A DNA stretch of 64,000 nucleotides from Platanthera guangdongensis (lineage: Eukaryota; Streptophyta; Magnoliopsida; Asparagales; Orchidaceae), in NCBI GenBank assembly GCA_039583875.1, contig CM077163.1, positions 111,051,213 through 111,115,212 on the forward strand, written 5' to 3'. The notes under the pieces were generated by a model. It ran no database searches and was not told the origin of the DNA. It saw nothing but the letters and a program-made list of their open reading frames with translations. Positions 10,238 to 22,682 of this stretch are shown piece by piece. Each line of letters opens with the position of its first letter. The stretch's first letter is position 1. Both the position numbers and the translations under genes were made by a program.

Positions 10238-11084
10238 AACAAAACGGATATATAATCCGTCTAACTATGAGGGAATCTCATACTCACCACCATACAATGT
10301 AAACATCCAAAAAAAGCAGGTAGACTTCCATAGGGCACTAATGAAGGTGACAAACACTGCAGAGGTGGAATCGTCCACTAACTCCCGCATTCAAGAACCC
10401 AAAGAAAATAAAAACAAATATCTCGAGATTTGGCTCGACAGATTCTACTTGACATTACCGAACTCAAGACGCGGTTGATCAACCTCTAGGAGCAATTTAC
10501 ATTCCTAGATAAATTCTAACGCTCTAAAAACGAAAGCTAAAACATGCATAGCCATAATTAGGATACACCAGGAACACTTAACCAAAACCAGACAAAATCG
10601 GGCTTTCCAAGACAACATTGTACAACAACAAAGGAACGTTGAAACGATAATCATCACAATGACGTGGAAGAATAAGCGCAGAAAATTTAAAGAACATGAA
10701 AGTATAGTCGTTACCATCAAATCGGACAAAGAGAAACGAGGGGAAAACCACCACTTGCCTTGGTTTTACCAGAAAAGTCCTCTGAATCGCTCCACGTCGT
10801 AGATCGGGGCAAAAGACTGCGGGAGGAGTTGAAATCTAGACAAAAAGGGTCGAAAAGAGGATTAGGGCCGAAAAACCCTAACGAGAAAATCTCAAGAAAC
10901 GGGGAAGAAATTACCACGAGGGCGTAACTCTCGACGAGAGCTTTCCAGATCTACGATCGGTTTGAAATTCCGAGCACCGGAGCACCGTCAACGGCCACCG
11001 AAAGAATAAGGAGGGACAACTTCTATCTCGCTCATGCCGCTCTGGTTCGAGAGGAAAACGAATCGGAGAAGAAGATGAAGAAGA

Positions 11085-11092
11085 CATTTATA
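11085..11092 (-). promoter_or_regulatory. E7 LTR TATA box candidate
   Basis: Reverse complement TATAAATG lies downstream (in element direction) of the U3 palindrome arrays. It is followed by a splice-rich leader-like stretch. The position suits a U3/R boundary. Confidence 0.5.
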
Positions 11093-11171
11093 CTAAAGGT
11101 GATAACAGGAAAACAACAAAATAGACTGGGTTTAGCTGAACAGGTTTTCCCGAAGCAGAGGGAAAGGGGGA

Positions 11172-11490
11172 TGGATTACTCGAGTATCAGACAAAACCTA
11201 CCCTAGTAGATCAATACCACCACTCGAGTCACAGAAGACCTACTTGAGTAGTTCAATACAACTACTCGAGTATCGGGGGAGGAGTACTCGAGCACTATGG
11301 GAATCACACGAGTATGGCACTGGGATTACTCGAGTATAAGGGAATTACATGAGTATAAGGCAAGAGAATTACTCGAGTATACGGTTGTTACTCGAGTACT
11401 GCACGGGGAAGCTACTCGAGTACAAGGGTTACTCGGGTTCAGCACGGGAAAACAACTCGAGTACAATGGACTTACTAGAGTACAAGGGAG
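11172..11490 (-). repeat. ACTCGAGT palindrome array in E7 U3
   Basis: About a dozen irregularly spaced ACTCGAGTA-type octamers (some ACTCGGGT or ATGAGTAT variants), each a perfect palindrome with a TCGA core, separated by 15-25 bp. Confidence 0.85.
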
Positions 11491-11589
11491 GATCCACTCG
11501 ACGATATCTGCTCGAAAATTGTCGAACGCAGAAAGCAGGGCCCGATCGTCGAACTCAGCTTGAAAATCGTTGAACTCAACACGGAGATC

Positions 11590-11910
11590 CGCTAGACCTA
11601 CAGCAAGCTCCGCTCGACGAATTCATCGAGCCCAGAAGAATGACAATGATCGAGCTCCGCTCGACGATCGTCGACCTCCAGACAGCGCCCAGAAAAAATG
11701 GCAAATCGTCGAGCTCCGCTCGACGATCGTCGACCTCAACACAGTGCCCAGGAAAAATGACAAATCGTCGTGCTCCGCTCGACGATCGTCGACCTCAACA
11801 TAGCGCCCATGAAAAATGACAATCGCTCGACGATCGTAGAACCCGACACGGTGCTCAAGAAAAAGGAACACAATCATCGAGCTCCGCTCGACGATCGTCG
11901 AACCCGACAC
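11590..11910 (-). repeat. 59-bp repeat with CGACGATCGTCG palindrome
   Basis: GAGCTCCGCTCGACGATCGT recurs at 11652, 11711 and 11770 (spacing 59), with further diverged units to about 11905. Each unit holds the 14-bp palindrome TCGACGATCGTCGA. It lies at the U3 start of E7. Confidence 0.9.
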
Positions 11911-13534
11911 AGCGCTAAGAAAAACCGAAGAAAACTCGGTTCGACGAAACCCTACACCTTAGGAGGGCTTCCCGAGAAATCAACTGTAACAACCCCATCC
12001 GTTTATATGGTATATTCTAGAAGGTCCGGCCGGGGCCCCACAGGATATATCACAAAACAGACGGTGAAGGTACAGGATGATACCAGAGTAGCGCATCGCA
12101 CCTATCACAAAGCATTCTAGCGGAAGCCGATCCTACAACTTGAACTCCTCATGAATGTCCAAACATAAAGCTCCACATGTTATACGATATAGGTGTCTTA
12201 CAACAAGTACAAATAGTTGGCCTTATGGCCTTACATGGCTATCAAACAGTGGCCTAAATCAATTGGCGCGCAGGCCGGCCACATGAAGAGAAAGTACACA
12301 AAAGCAACACATATAGACTTCGAGGGCTAGCAGTAGTAGCAGCAACAGCAACATGAACATCATCCTTTACGCGTCCCGCTTGGCTCACCAGCACCTGTAC
12401 AGGGACAATCCACCCAACGGTGGCAAACAAAAGCAACGGTCAGCATTCAGCTGAGCAAATTATAACGACCCTACCCCTTTTCTCGGGGCAGCGGTACTCT
12501 TCCCTGCAGGCATATCATATCACAGTATGACAATATATCTCATCAAAATATGCTTTCACGCACACAAGCCATCACAACAATTCGCCACCCGGCCCAACGG
12601 TCCGTGCACTCAGGGCACATTCTTGGTGTTCTGGCAAAGCTCTTGCCCACCACCGTATCAGGGTCATCACCCAACGGTAACTCTCTTGAGCATTTACTCC
12701 ATGGCGTGCAGTCGGAGTTAGTCTTCCTACACCGGGATGGCCCGTAGCCCCCCATTGTGTCATGGCGCGCAGGCCGAAGACTCTTGCTATGCGCTCCAAC
12801 AGACCGCACGTTTTGGTCTCACGTCGGACGGACATAGCGCAGGTCAGATCCTCCACCCCCTATTGCTCAAATCGCCTTGCCTTCTCCGAGTAGAGCGTAC
12901 TCATGGCTATATCAAAGGCGCGGGTCGGTCTCACCAATCCTGTTCTTGGCATTCAAGCCTGGGTATTTCTCTATACCCATTTTCTTAGCACAACAACTGG
13001 TCTTTCCTGGGCCTCCCAGTACTTCCTGTGACTCTCTTCACAGGTGGACACCGCACAATCACAAGTGTCAGGGGTCTTTCCTGGCTACCATGCCAGTACT
13101 TCCTGTTACTCGCTTCACAGGTGGACACCCTACGACATCAAGCATCACAAAAGGCCTTTCCTGGTCACACCAGTACTTCTTGTACCTCATTCACAGGTTG
13201 GACCCAAAAACATACCACAGCTATTTTCCGGGGCTACCACCCCAGTACTTCCGGCTACTCCTTTTCGCAGGTATAACCCGTTGACTCCTTAAACTACACG
13301 TTTCGCACGGAGTCTTCTCCGGTTCATATGCAACATCACCAATCCAGACCAACCTGTCCAGATGGGCTTCACACAGCATGCCTATTCCGTACTCCATTTT
13401 CGGATCTATATGCCAACAAAAGGGGATTTCATGAATCACCCAAACGACTCCCAAAATCAGTCACCTCTTGGTGGGGGAATCACAAAGATATGCCAAAATA
13501 AAGCCTTCACATGGCTAGGAAGAAACGTCGTTAC

Positions 13535-13558
13535 CCTTGACGACCGCTTCGGTTCCAT
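13535..13558 (-). CDS. gag: Proposed gag exon 1 in E2 3' LTR
   Basis: Eight codons MEPKRSSR ending at donor AGG|GTAACGAC. The 5' LTR copy at 33711-33734 reads MAPKRSSR with the same donor, and E1 has MARKRSRK. In phase it would join the E2 gag body, which starts VTRSG right after its acceptor at 19211-19212. Confidence 0.6.
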
Positions 13559-13839
13559 GAACTCAAAGCTTCATTGAAAGACTCGCAAGAGCGTTTCCTC
13601 CGCAACACCGTCTTCGGATTTCTTGTCGGTAAACCGCAGCACCACCAGCAGCAGCCCCCTTTCCTCCTCCTCATTCTTCTTCCTCTCCTTTCTCTCTTAA
13701 CTTGAAGAAAGCTCAAGGCCAAGTAAAATGAGAATAACTTGTCAGATTTCAGCCTTTAGGAAAAGAGGAAAGAAGCTCAGTCTTTGGATCCAGACTGAAG
13801 GAATGGACGGCCACGATTTTGCCAAAAACACTGATTTTG

Positions 13840-14490
13840 ACCTGACACGGCCTGTGACACGCCTGTGTCCCAGGACATACGCCTCAAGCGGTGGTCAACC
13901 GACCTATCCAGACCAGTGACACGCCCATGGAACACGCCCGTGTCATGGGCCGTATCACACAACACGCCTTTGAACACGCCCGTGTCTGAGGCCGTGTGCC
14001 TGGGCAAAAAAAATCCCAAAACATCCCGAGACTTCACACGGCCTGTGACACGCCCGTGTCTCAGGCCGTGTGCCCAGACACGACACGAAGACACACCCTG
14101 TTGAATCCTTCGTCGGGCTGAGTTCGTCGACCTGATATGACACGCCCGTGTCACAGGCCGTGTTCAATCTCTCGACACTCAACACTCGACACTCGACACT
14201 CGACACTCGTCGAGAAAAAATCATCGAGCACACGACACGGCCTTGGACATGCCCGTGTCCTGGGCCATGTGCCCGCTCTCGACACATCGTCGAGCGAAAA
14301 AATCATCTACACGAAAGCCGATAGTCGACATAGCCTTGACACGCCCTGCGACACGCCCGTGTCGCAGGCCGTGTCCGCTTCTCAACGACCGTCGACTCCA
14401 AATTTCGTCGACTACGCGGCCAAATCGTCGACCCAGCTTGACACGCCCTGGGACACGCCCGTGTCCCAGGCCGTGTCACCCAAAAATTTT
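13840..14490 (-). repeat. GACACGCCCGTGTC palindromes in E2 U3
   Basis: Irregularly spaced copies of GACACGCCCGTGTC with flanking CAGGCCGTGT, plus CACTCGACACTCGACACTCG runs near 14180. The core is shared in sense with the E1 U3 hairpins. Confidence 0.85.
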
Positions 14491-14634
14491 TTGTTTGAGA
14501 AATTTGGGCTGTTACAATCATCCCCTTCTACAAGAAATTTTGTCCTCAAAATTCAGACACAGGAAGGCAACAGTAACCAGCAAGAAAAATGTTACAACAT
14601 GCAAAATTTTATGTTACAACATCCTCTCTATAGA

Positions 14635-17600
14635 TTACAAAAACAGCTCAGGGAACTCTTCTCGCATGGTTTGCTCTCGCTCCCATGTCAGTTCTTCACG
14701 GCCGCAGTTGTCCCATCGGACTTTCACCATGCCGACCATCTTGTTCCGCAACTGTTTCTCGGCTCGATCTTTGATCTGAATGGGTCTAACTCTCATTGTT
14801 AGCCTAGACTCCACCGGCACACGATCATCTGCGATCACTTGAGCTGGATCTTTCACGGCCTTCCGAAGCACCGAGATGTGAAATACATCATGTAATCCAC
14901 CCAAGTCTGCCGACAGAGCTAGCTGATAAGCCGCTTATCCAACTCGCTCAACCACTTCAAAAGGACCCAAATATCTTGGACTCAACTTTTTCAATCGTCG
15001 AATCCGGGAGACACCTTTGAATGGCTTGATCTTCAAGTAGACCCAATCGCCAACCGCAAATTCCACGTTCCGGTGTTTGGCGTTGTAGTACTTCGCTTGT
15101 CGATCCTGAGCAATAAGCAATCTCTCTCGAATCGACCGTATGGTTGAGTTTGCTGCATCAACCTCATTTGGTTTAAAAATCCGAGCTTTGCCCGCTTCTA
15201 CCCAAGCCAAGGGAGTACGACACTTCCTTCCATATAGCGCTTCATATGGTGCCATCCCAATGCTCGCCTGGTAGCTGGTATTATATGCAAACTCTACCAT
15301 ATAGAGATGATCTTCCCATCTCTTTCCGAAATCAAGGGCGCACATTCGGAGCATGTCCTCCATTGTTCTGTTGGTACGTTAAGTTTGGCCATCTGTTTGG
15401 GGATGAAAGGTCGTACTGAAAGTCAATTTCGTGCCCAACAGTCGGTGAACTAGCCTTCAATCATTTGACGTAAAGCGCCCATCTCGATCACTTACGATGC
15501 TCCGAGGAACACCGTGAAGCCGCACAATCTGGTCAACATATAACTTTGCCAAACTTTCCACTGAACCATCCCGCCTGTTCGGGAGAAAATGTGCCACTTT
15601 CGTTAGCCGGTCAACAATCACCCAAATGGAATCATTTCCTCGCTGCGATCTTGACAACCCGTGCACAAAATCCATGGAAATATCATCAAATTTCCACTCT
15701 GGGATCGGCAGTGACTTCAAATAACCGCCCGGCTTTTAGCATTCCGCCTTCACCATCGCACATGTTTGGCATTTAGTGACATAAATGGCAACATCTTTCT
15801 TGAGCCCTGGCCACCAGAATAGCTTCTTCATATCGTTGAACATCTTCGTGCTCCCGGGGTGAATGGAATATTTTGTATAATGCGCTTCATACATCAGTTC
15901 TTCCCTCAATTTCCCTACATTAGGGACGCACAAATGACCTTCTTTACGCAAAAGACCGTCATTCCAGGTGAATTTGCCCTCTGGCCCTTCATTCACATAG
16001 CGTAAGAGATCTTCATCCAACTCCGTTGCCCGTCGAACTCGGTTTGCAAGGTCACATTGCACCTCAGTCCAGTTCAAACATGCAGTGGCAGTGGAATTCT
16101 TATCAACACAATAAATCTCCAACACCTCCAGCTCTTGGATCAGACGTTCATCATGCCTTTGTAACCAATTTGCTCTAGCCGGAACCCGCCGACTCAACGC
16201 ATCCACGACAACATTCCCCTTCCCGGGCGTATAGTGAATCTCTAAAGTGTAGTCCCCAAGGAACTCCAACCACCTTCGTTGTCGCATATTCAAATCTTTC
16301 TGCTCCAAGAGGTACTTTAGGCTCTTATGATCTGTATAAATCTCCACCTTCACTCCATAAAGGTAGTGTCGCCACAACTTGAGTGCAAAAATCACCGCCG
16401 CTAGTTCCAAATCATGGACGGGATAATTTAGCGCGTGCACCTTCAGCTGGCGTGAGCCATAAGCAATAACCTTTCCATTCTGCAGAAGAACGCAGCCTAA
16501 CCCGCTCCCTGAGGCATCACTATAAATCACAAATCCGTCGGTGCCACGTGGCGAAGACAACACCGACGCCGTGGTCAACCGAACCTTCAGCTCTTCAAAA
16601 GCTCCTGCGCACTCTAGCGTCCAAACGAACTTCTGATCTTTTCGCGTCAATGTGGTGAGCGGCAAAGCGATCCGCGAGAAGTTTTCCACAAATCATCTAT
16701 AGTAGCCCGCAAGTCAAAGAAAACTCCTGACTTCGGCCACGGAAGACAAGATTGGCCACTCCTGTATGGCCCTTATCTTCGCTGGATCCACTGCAATGCC
16801 CGCTCCACTCACCACATGGCCGAGAAATGTAACCGACAATAGCCAAAACTCACACTTCGAGAACTTGGTATAGAGCTGATTTTGCCTCAACGTGTTCAAC
16901 ACCAACCGCAAGTGAATCTCATGCTCAGCTTTTGACTTCGAGTACACCAGGATGTCATCAATGAATACGATTACAAACAGATCCAGGTACTCACGAAAAA
17001 TACGGTGCATCAAATCCATAAACACCGAGGGCGCATTGCACAGTCCAAATGGCATGACGGTGAATTCATAGTGCCCGTAACGCGTTCCAAATGCGGTTTT
17101 GGGAATGTCACCTTCCCGAATTCTCAACTGGTAATAACCAGACTTCAGGTCCAACTTCGAATAGACGGTTGAGCCCACCAGCTGATCGAATAACTCATCA
17201 ATCCGGGGTATCGGATACTTATTCTTCTCAGTCAGCTTATTCAGTTCACGGTAATCGATACACAACCGCAACCCACTGTCTTTCTTCTTTACAAAAAGCA
17301 CAGGCGCGCTCCAAGGTGGCATACTTGGCCGTATATAACCTTGCTCTAGCATTTCTTGTAGTTGAACGTTCAACTCCGCCATCTCTTTTGGCGCGACGCG
17401 ATATGGCGAGCGGGACACAGGTTTCGCACCTGGCACCAACTCGATCGTGAAGTCAATCTCCCGCTGGGGTGGTAGCCTAGGGAGATTTGTGGGAAACACA
17501 TCTGTAAAGTCTGCCACAATCGGAACCTCGCACACACTGGCCTTAGGCTCAACAACCTGAATTAGTGCAAAGTAACACTCCGCACCCTTCCGAACAGCCT

Positions 17601-17999
17601 TGACGACCTGGAGTGCAGACATCAACGTCCCGCCTACTCCTCGCATACCCGCGAACTTTGTCTCCTGTTCGGTATTTTGGCCCAACGTGATTTCTTTGGA
17701 CTGACAATCAATCATGGCATGTTGCTCTGTAAGCCAATCCATCCCAAAAATCACATGGAATTCTGATATTGGCAAAACAAATGCAGTCAAACTGAAATCC
17801 CGACTTCCTAACTGAATCGCCACATCGCAAGCTTGATCCGCAAGCATCCAACAGCCATTCGGCAACACGACTCTGACGCTATCTGTCTTTGCACGACTGG
17901 GTATCCCAAGCCGCGCTATAAACTCACTAGACAGAAAAGAATGTGATGCACCCGTATCAAACAGTGCTCGCGCCAGCGTGTCCCAAATCAGCACAAATC
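14635..17999 (-). pseudogene. pol: E2 pol pseudogene
   Basis: Protease ([15 protein letters not shown] near 17960), RT ([18 protein letters not shown] near 16950), RNase H (YSDASGSGLGCVL, DALSRR), integrase zinc domain ([15 protein letters not shown]) and DDE core ([28 protein letters not shown] block), ending in the chromodomain-like tail with [17 protein letters not shown] and PELFL. Very close in sequence to E1 pol. Broken by stops or indels near 14930, 15365, 15450, 15730 and 16700. It cannot make full Pol. Confidence 0.93.
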
Positions 18000-18088
18000 A
18001 TATGACAAACATGTCACACACAAACCGCAAACATAGATAGATTAAGCAAAGCATACAAATAGTAGCATATTCAAAACTAAACTCATAC
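18000..18088 (-). other. E2 gag-protease intron, 89 nt, acceptor lost
   Basis: Donor CAG|GTATGA as in E1, in the same Gly codon after DVVT. At the expected 3' end the last two bases are AT, not AG (GTCATAT|GA), although the downstream codons ([12 protein letters not shown]) align with E1 and E3. I infer a decayed acceptor. Confidence 0.6.
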
Positions 18089-19210
18089 CTGTGACCACGT
18101 CACTCTGCTTGATGGCCTCCATTAGGCCAAGATTGTAGACCCGGGGTTGCGCCTGCGAGGCAGAGGAATCCAGCACTGCCTTTCCTTTTTCAGCATCAGA
18201 TGCGCTCGCATTCTTTTCACTCATTGGCGGCATCCGACAGTTTCGCGCAATATGCCCCATCCGGCCACAATTGAAGCAGATACGAGTGTCTGGCTTGGAG
18301 GTAGCCCCTGACGTTGCTCCCGTTGCAACTGATGAAGGCACTTGTCCACTAGGCTTGGACTTCTTGCCCCATCACTTTTTATAAAATGGTTTTCCCGATC
18401 GGGGCGCCTTCCACTCCGGTTGCGTCACAGCCAAAGCTCTCTTCCCTTGCACCCTTTTCAGATCCTTTTCCAATGCGCTCGCAGTGTCAACCAACGCTTG
18501 AAAACCTTGGTTCACCGAACTTGACACAAGGAACCTCAGCTCGTCCCTCAGTCCTTCATAGAACCGATTGGTCTTCCTCTGTTCATCAGCAAATATAGAA
18601 CCCGCATACCGCCCCAAGCGAGTAAATTCATGCAGGTATGCGTCAACACTGACATCACCTTGTGTTAACCTTTGGAATTCATTTTCCATGGCTATCCGTT
18701 GAGCCGCAGGAAGGTGCTTCGCTAGAAGAGCTGGGAGAATTCTTCCATCGATACTTGGGTTAACGGACGACCAGCCAAGTGATGCAACTCCATCTCATCC
18801 CACCACAATCGAGCTTCTCCTTCAAGCAAGAAGGTAACTAAAGTAACTTTCTGATGCTCCGCCGTTCCAATCGCCGTCAGCACTCGCTTGACGCGCGATA
18901 GCCAATCCTCAGCCTGCGTCGGAGTTCCCGCTCCCGAGAACGTAGGCGGATGGAAACTCATAAACCGCGTTAGCTACTTCTCAGCTGCTCGAGGAGCCAT
19001 ATCCACTACAGGTTCCGGCCTTGCCGCCACCTGTTCTGGCCTCACAGCCGCTTGTTCCTGCCTAATTGGCTGGCCTTGGATCATGGTAAATAAAGCCTCT
19101 GCAACTAAACGCACATGTTCCGCAGACGGTGGAGGTGTAGGCACCGTGGCTGGTGCCGTACTTTCATCAGAATGCTGAGGCTCAGACGGCCCAGCTCCAC
19201 TTCGTGTCAC
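18089..19210 (-). pseudogene. gag: E2 gag pseudogene
   Basis: Pieces of one Gag: N-terminus VTRSGAGPSEPQHSDES, gag core (MSFHPPTFSGAGTPTQAEDW, LLEGEARLWW), [12 protein letters not shown], and one CCHC knuckle (CFNCGRMGHIARNC), then PRVYNLGLMEAIKQSDVVTG. Stops or indels near 18342-18371, 18690-18721 and 18962-18973. The frame opens at 19210 exactly after an acceptor (TGTCCACCTTTAG), is preceded by an in-frame TAG, and has no ATG at its start. This is the best evidence that the start codon comes from another exon. Confidence 0.88.
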
Positions 19211-19430
19211 CTAAAGGTGGACAAGACACACACATTAGCGGTCGTACCGAAGCAAACAACACAAAATAAGAACACGCAGGTTCCTTAAACACATCAAGTT
19301 TGCATTCCTATCATGGACATTCAGGAGTTCATTCGTAGACGTTGGTTTGCACAAACACGTGCTCGCCACCCCACAAAAGAAGTCGACCATGACTTCGAGA
19401 GGGAAAGACCAAGACAACTGATACCAAAAA
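19211..19430 (-). promoter_or_regulatory. E2 leader with primer site, inside proposed intron
   Basis: TGGTATCAGTTGTCTTGG at 19409-19426 is an iMet-type primer site with a diverged second half. The leader ends in GTCCACCTTTAG. A 50-codon ATG frame in between ends in TAA and is not conserved in E1. Confidence 0.75.
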
Positions 19431-20589
19431 TGTAACAACCCCATCCGTTCATATGGTATATTCTAGAAGGTCCGGCCGGGGCCCCACAGGATATATCACA
19501 AAACAGACGGTGAATGTACAGGATGATACCAGAGTAGCGCATCGCACCTATCACAAAGCATTCTAGCGGAAGCCGATCCTACAACTTGAACTCCTCATGA
19601 ATGTCCAAACATAAAACTCCACATTTTATACGATATAGATATGTCTTACAACAAGTACAAATAGTTGGCCTTATGGCCTTACATGGCTATCAAACAGTGG
19701 CCTAAATCAATTGGCGCGCAGGCCGGCCACATGAAGAGAAAGTACACAAAAGCAACACATATAGCCTTCGAGGGCTAGTAGTAGTAGCAGCAACAGTAGC
19801 ATGAACATCAGCCTCTACGCGTCCCGCTTGGCTCGCCAGCACCTGTACAGGGACAATCCACCCAACGGTGGCAAACAAAAGCAACGGTCAGCGTTCAGCT
19901 GACCAAATTATAACGACCCTACCCCTTTTCTCGGGGCAGCGGTACTCTTCCCTGCAGGCATATCATATCACAGTATGATAATATATCTCATCAAAATGTG
20001 CTTTCACGCACGCAATCCATCACAACCGTTCGCCACCCGGCCCAATGGTTCGTGCTTTTAGGGCACATTCTTGGTGTTCTGGCAAAGCTCTTGCCCACCA
20101 CCGTATCAGGGTCATCACCCATCGGTAACTCTCTTGAGCATTTACTCCATGGCGTGCAGCCAGAGTTAGTCTTCCTACACTGGGATGGCCCGTAGCCCCC
20201 ATTGTGTCATGGCGCGCAGGCCGAAGACTCTTGCTATGCGCTCCAATAGACCGCACCTTGGTCTCACGTTGGACGGACATAGCGCAGGTCGGATCCTCCA
20301 CCCCCCCCCCCCCCCCCGTTGCTTAAATCGCCTTGCCTTCTCCGAGTACAGCGTACTCATGGCTATATCAAAGACGCGGGTTGGTCTCACCAATCCTGTT
20401 CTTGGCATTCAAGCATGGGTATTTCTCTATACCAATTTTCTTAGCACAACAACGAGTCTTTCCTGGGCCTCCCAGTACTTCCTGTGACTCTCTTCACAGG
20501 TGGACACCGCATAATCACAAGTGTCAGGGGTCTTTCCTGGCTACCATGCCAGTACTTCCTGTTACTCACTTCACAGGTGGACACCCTAC
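19431..20589 (-). repeat. E2 5' LTR, segment 1
   Basis: Matches the 3' LTR from TGTAACAACCCC to the copia A insertion at CCTAC. It contains a 17-C run near 20301 that is absent from the 3' LTR (short C run there), a sign of slippage or assembly trouble. Confidence 0.93.
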
Positions 20590-21702
20590 TGTTGGAGTTA
20601 CCATTGTGATCTGGAAGTGATCAAACATGTAATCTCACTGCCAACGCGATATGGGCCTGCAGGGTCGCATATAAGAGATGTGGAGAAGTTGGATGATTGA
20701 CTGTGTTGGTAAAGGTTGCCAATCACCGACCTGAATGGGGTTGTGGGCAAAGTGTTGCCTTAAAGGATCGTCGGGTTTGGGCAAATGTTGCCTTGGAGGG
20801 CTGGTAAGGTTTGTCGTCCGAGGGTCGATAACAATCGTCGAGACTCGTCTCTCTTTGATTCCCGCCGATCGACGAGAATCGTCGAGAATCAATATGCTGA
20901 TTCTCGACGATCGACGAATTCGACAAGTATCATCGACCGCGGTTCGACGATCGACGAGATTCGACGTGTATCGTCAAGTGAGGCTCGACGATCGGCGAGA
21001 ATCGTCGAGTATTGTACTCTGATTCTTGGCGATCCATTGTGATCCTCGCTGATCGATTCTCGCAGATTCTCGCCGATTCTCACCGACTGATACTCACCGA
21101 TTCTGGTACCCTATTTTCGGGGTGGTCTGTGGATAGCGATTTTACTAAGTTTATTTTATACTTTGAGTATAAATAGAACACTTAGGGTTTTCGGGCTTTA
21201 CGTTTTTTTGTTTTCGGCAGACGATCGAAATCGATGGAAGCGTTCCGCCATTCCGCGATCGTTCTGCCGATACCGAATCCCGCCGCCGACGGAAGGGTTC
21301 CGCCGCCGCCGTGTTCGCTCCGTTGACCTCCTCATCTCCGGCGATCGTCTCTGGTGTTGCTCTTCCTGGCGCGGACCTAGCAGTCCGTGGAACAACAAGG
21401 TGCGGTCATCGTTCTTCCCGATCTTCCGTGCGACGGAAAGCTCGGTGTTCTCCCGCTCGTGTGGAATTCTGCAGAAACGTGGATATTATTCCACGTAGAA
21501 CTCGCCACTAGCAAGAAGAAAAAGTTTGGAGCATCTCCGTTGAGTTGTGACTCAACGCCACCGAGGTAATTTTTGCCTAGTTTTTGCTAACTTCTTGATT
21601 CAACGTTCATGGCCCGATCCACATCTCTTTGGGTTTTTCTTGATGTTTTTCTCTTCCGCTGCGTGCACAATTGTTGTGCCATCCCCTTTGAGAAACCCAA
21701 CA
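20590..21702 (+). repeat. Copia A 5' LTR (1113 bp)
   Basis: Begins TGTTGGAGTTACC and ends AACCCAACA. U3 (about 20770-21090) is packed with CGACGATCGACG and GATTCTCGCCGATCGACG units that pair into hairpins. TATA box at 21168. The 3' LTR has an extra unit of about 32 bp. Confidence 0.95.
21168..21175 (+). promoter_or_regulatory. Copia A TATA box
   Basis: TATAAATA follows the palindrome array and is followed by AGAACACTTAGGG, a likely transcript start area. The same motif lies at the matching place in copia B LTRs (34503-34510 on the reverse strand). Confidence 0.7.
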
Positions 21703-22682
21703 GTGGTATCAGAGGGAGGTTTCGGCCATGATCGTTGTATTGGAAGTTTGTTATTCCAATGCGTGTAAACCTAGGGATTTAGAAGTGTTCTAAATGTCTA
21801 GATTTAGTCTTGGTTCCCCGCCAAGAACCTCTGGAATTGCGTGGAATTTCTAATTGTTAGAAATTGTGATCTCCTTAGCAGTAACCATCCCTCGATTTTG
21901 TTTTGGATTTTGAATCCAACAAAGAGAGATGAGCTTGTCTACAGCTTTAAGTTGAGTTGTCTTTGCCTTTATCCAATGCATGTAAATCTGAGGATTTGGA
22001 AGTCTCCGGATGTTCAGATTTAGCCCTTCCTTCTATCAATTGTTGATGGTGTCAGGATGTGCACATAAGGGATGCATGTGGTTTTAGAAGAATTGTTTTT
22101 CTTTGGATGTGCACATTGATCAAATTTTGGTCATGGTTAATTGTTAACCTATAATTAAAATCCCTTCATCTAATATTAAGTGTTCGGATGCCTTCTGATG
22201 GATGACACTCTTCCTGCCTCGATCGATGAAGTGTGGGCTTGCCAAAGCAAGGTGCATTAATCTATCTTGGTAAGGGTGCGAGCGGATAATTGTGATATCC
22301 CACTGTCGACATCAGGTCCATCTTAACTAGGTGACCTCAAAGGTTGAGTGCCTAGAGGCATAGGGTTGGCATGCACCATATGATGGATGCGAATAAGGAG
22401 TTATTCACCAACCATACAAGAATTGCATGAGGATGCAATTGGCAAGCGTTGCCTACCTAAATAACCGCATTGTGAGAGGAACGCCAAAGAGAACTCATAG
22501 TGTTGGTGAAATACGGATCTTGTCCACTAAGAGAGTAGCTCGCATGAACTCTCCGAATTGTTAGTGAGGGCTATCATTTCGAACAAAATAGTGGGAGTAT
22601 TTTAATTGAAATCCAAATTAAAATAAATTGTATTTGAAATTTTGGTACTGATTTTATTCTGCATAAACTCTTGTAGAATTCC
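21703..22682 (+). other. Copia A primer site and long leader
   Basis: TGGTATCAGAGGGAGG at 21704 is the iMet primer site. About 980 bp of leader follow without a convincing gene before the gag ATG. Copia B keeps the same leader length (40034-41016), so the length is a family property. Confidence 0.85.

Larger units (their letters stand above)
8960..11984 (-). repeat. E7 5' LTR, main part
   Basis: On the + strand it starts TGTCACAACCC. Its other end is at 43254 (GGGGGCGTTACA), because E2 is inserted here. Joined length is about 3.4 kb. It is related to the LTRs of E4 and E5 by its ends and the ATGCAATGCATGAAGTA block, but its U3 repeats differ from E5. It has no host-like coding content; open frames here follow tandem repeats. 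Confidence 0.88.
11985..14516 (-). repeat. E2 3' LTR (2532 bp)
   Basis: On the + strand TGTAACAACCCC to GGGCTGTTACA, with the polypurine tract (GAAGGGGATGAT in element direction) next to it at 14517-14530. It contains the proposed gag exon at 13535-13558 and palindrome-rich U3 at 13840-14490. Confidence 0.95.

Noticed and set aside
9822..10478. 218-codon frame
   Set aside because: Driven by the 40-bp repeat in the E7 LTR; no conserved match in E4.
12254..12436. 60-codon frame repeated at 19702-19884
   Set aside because: Conserved only because it lies in both E2 LTRs; no ATG context or domain. The acceptor in it is mentioned separately.
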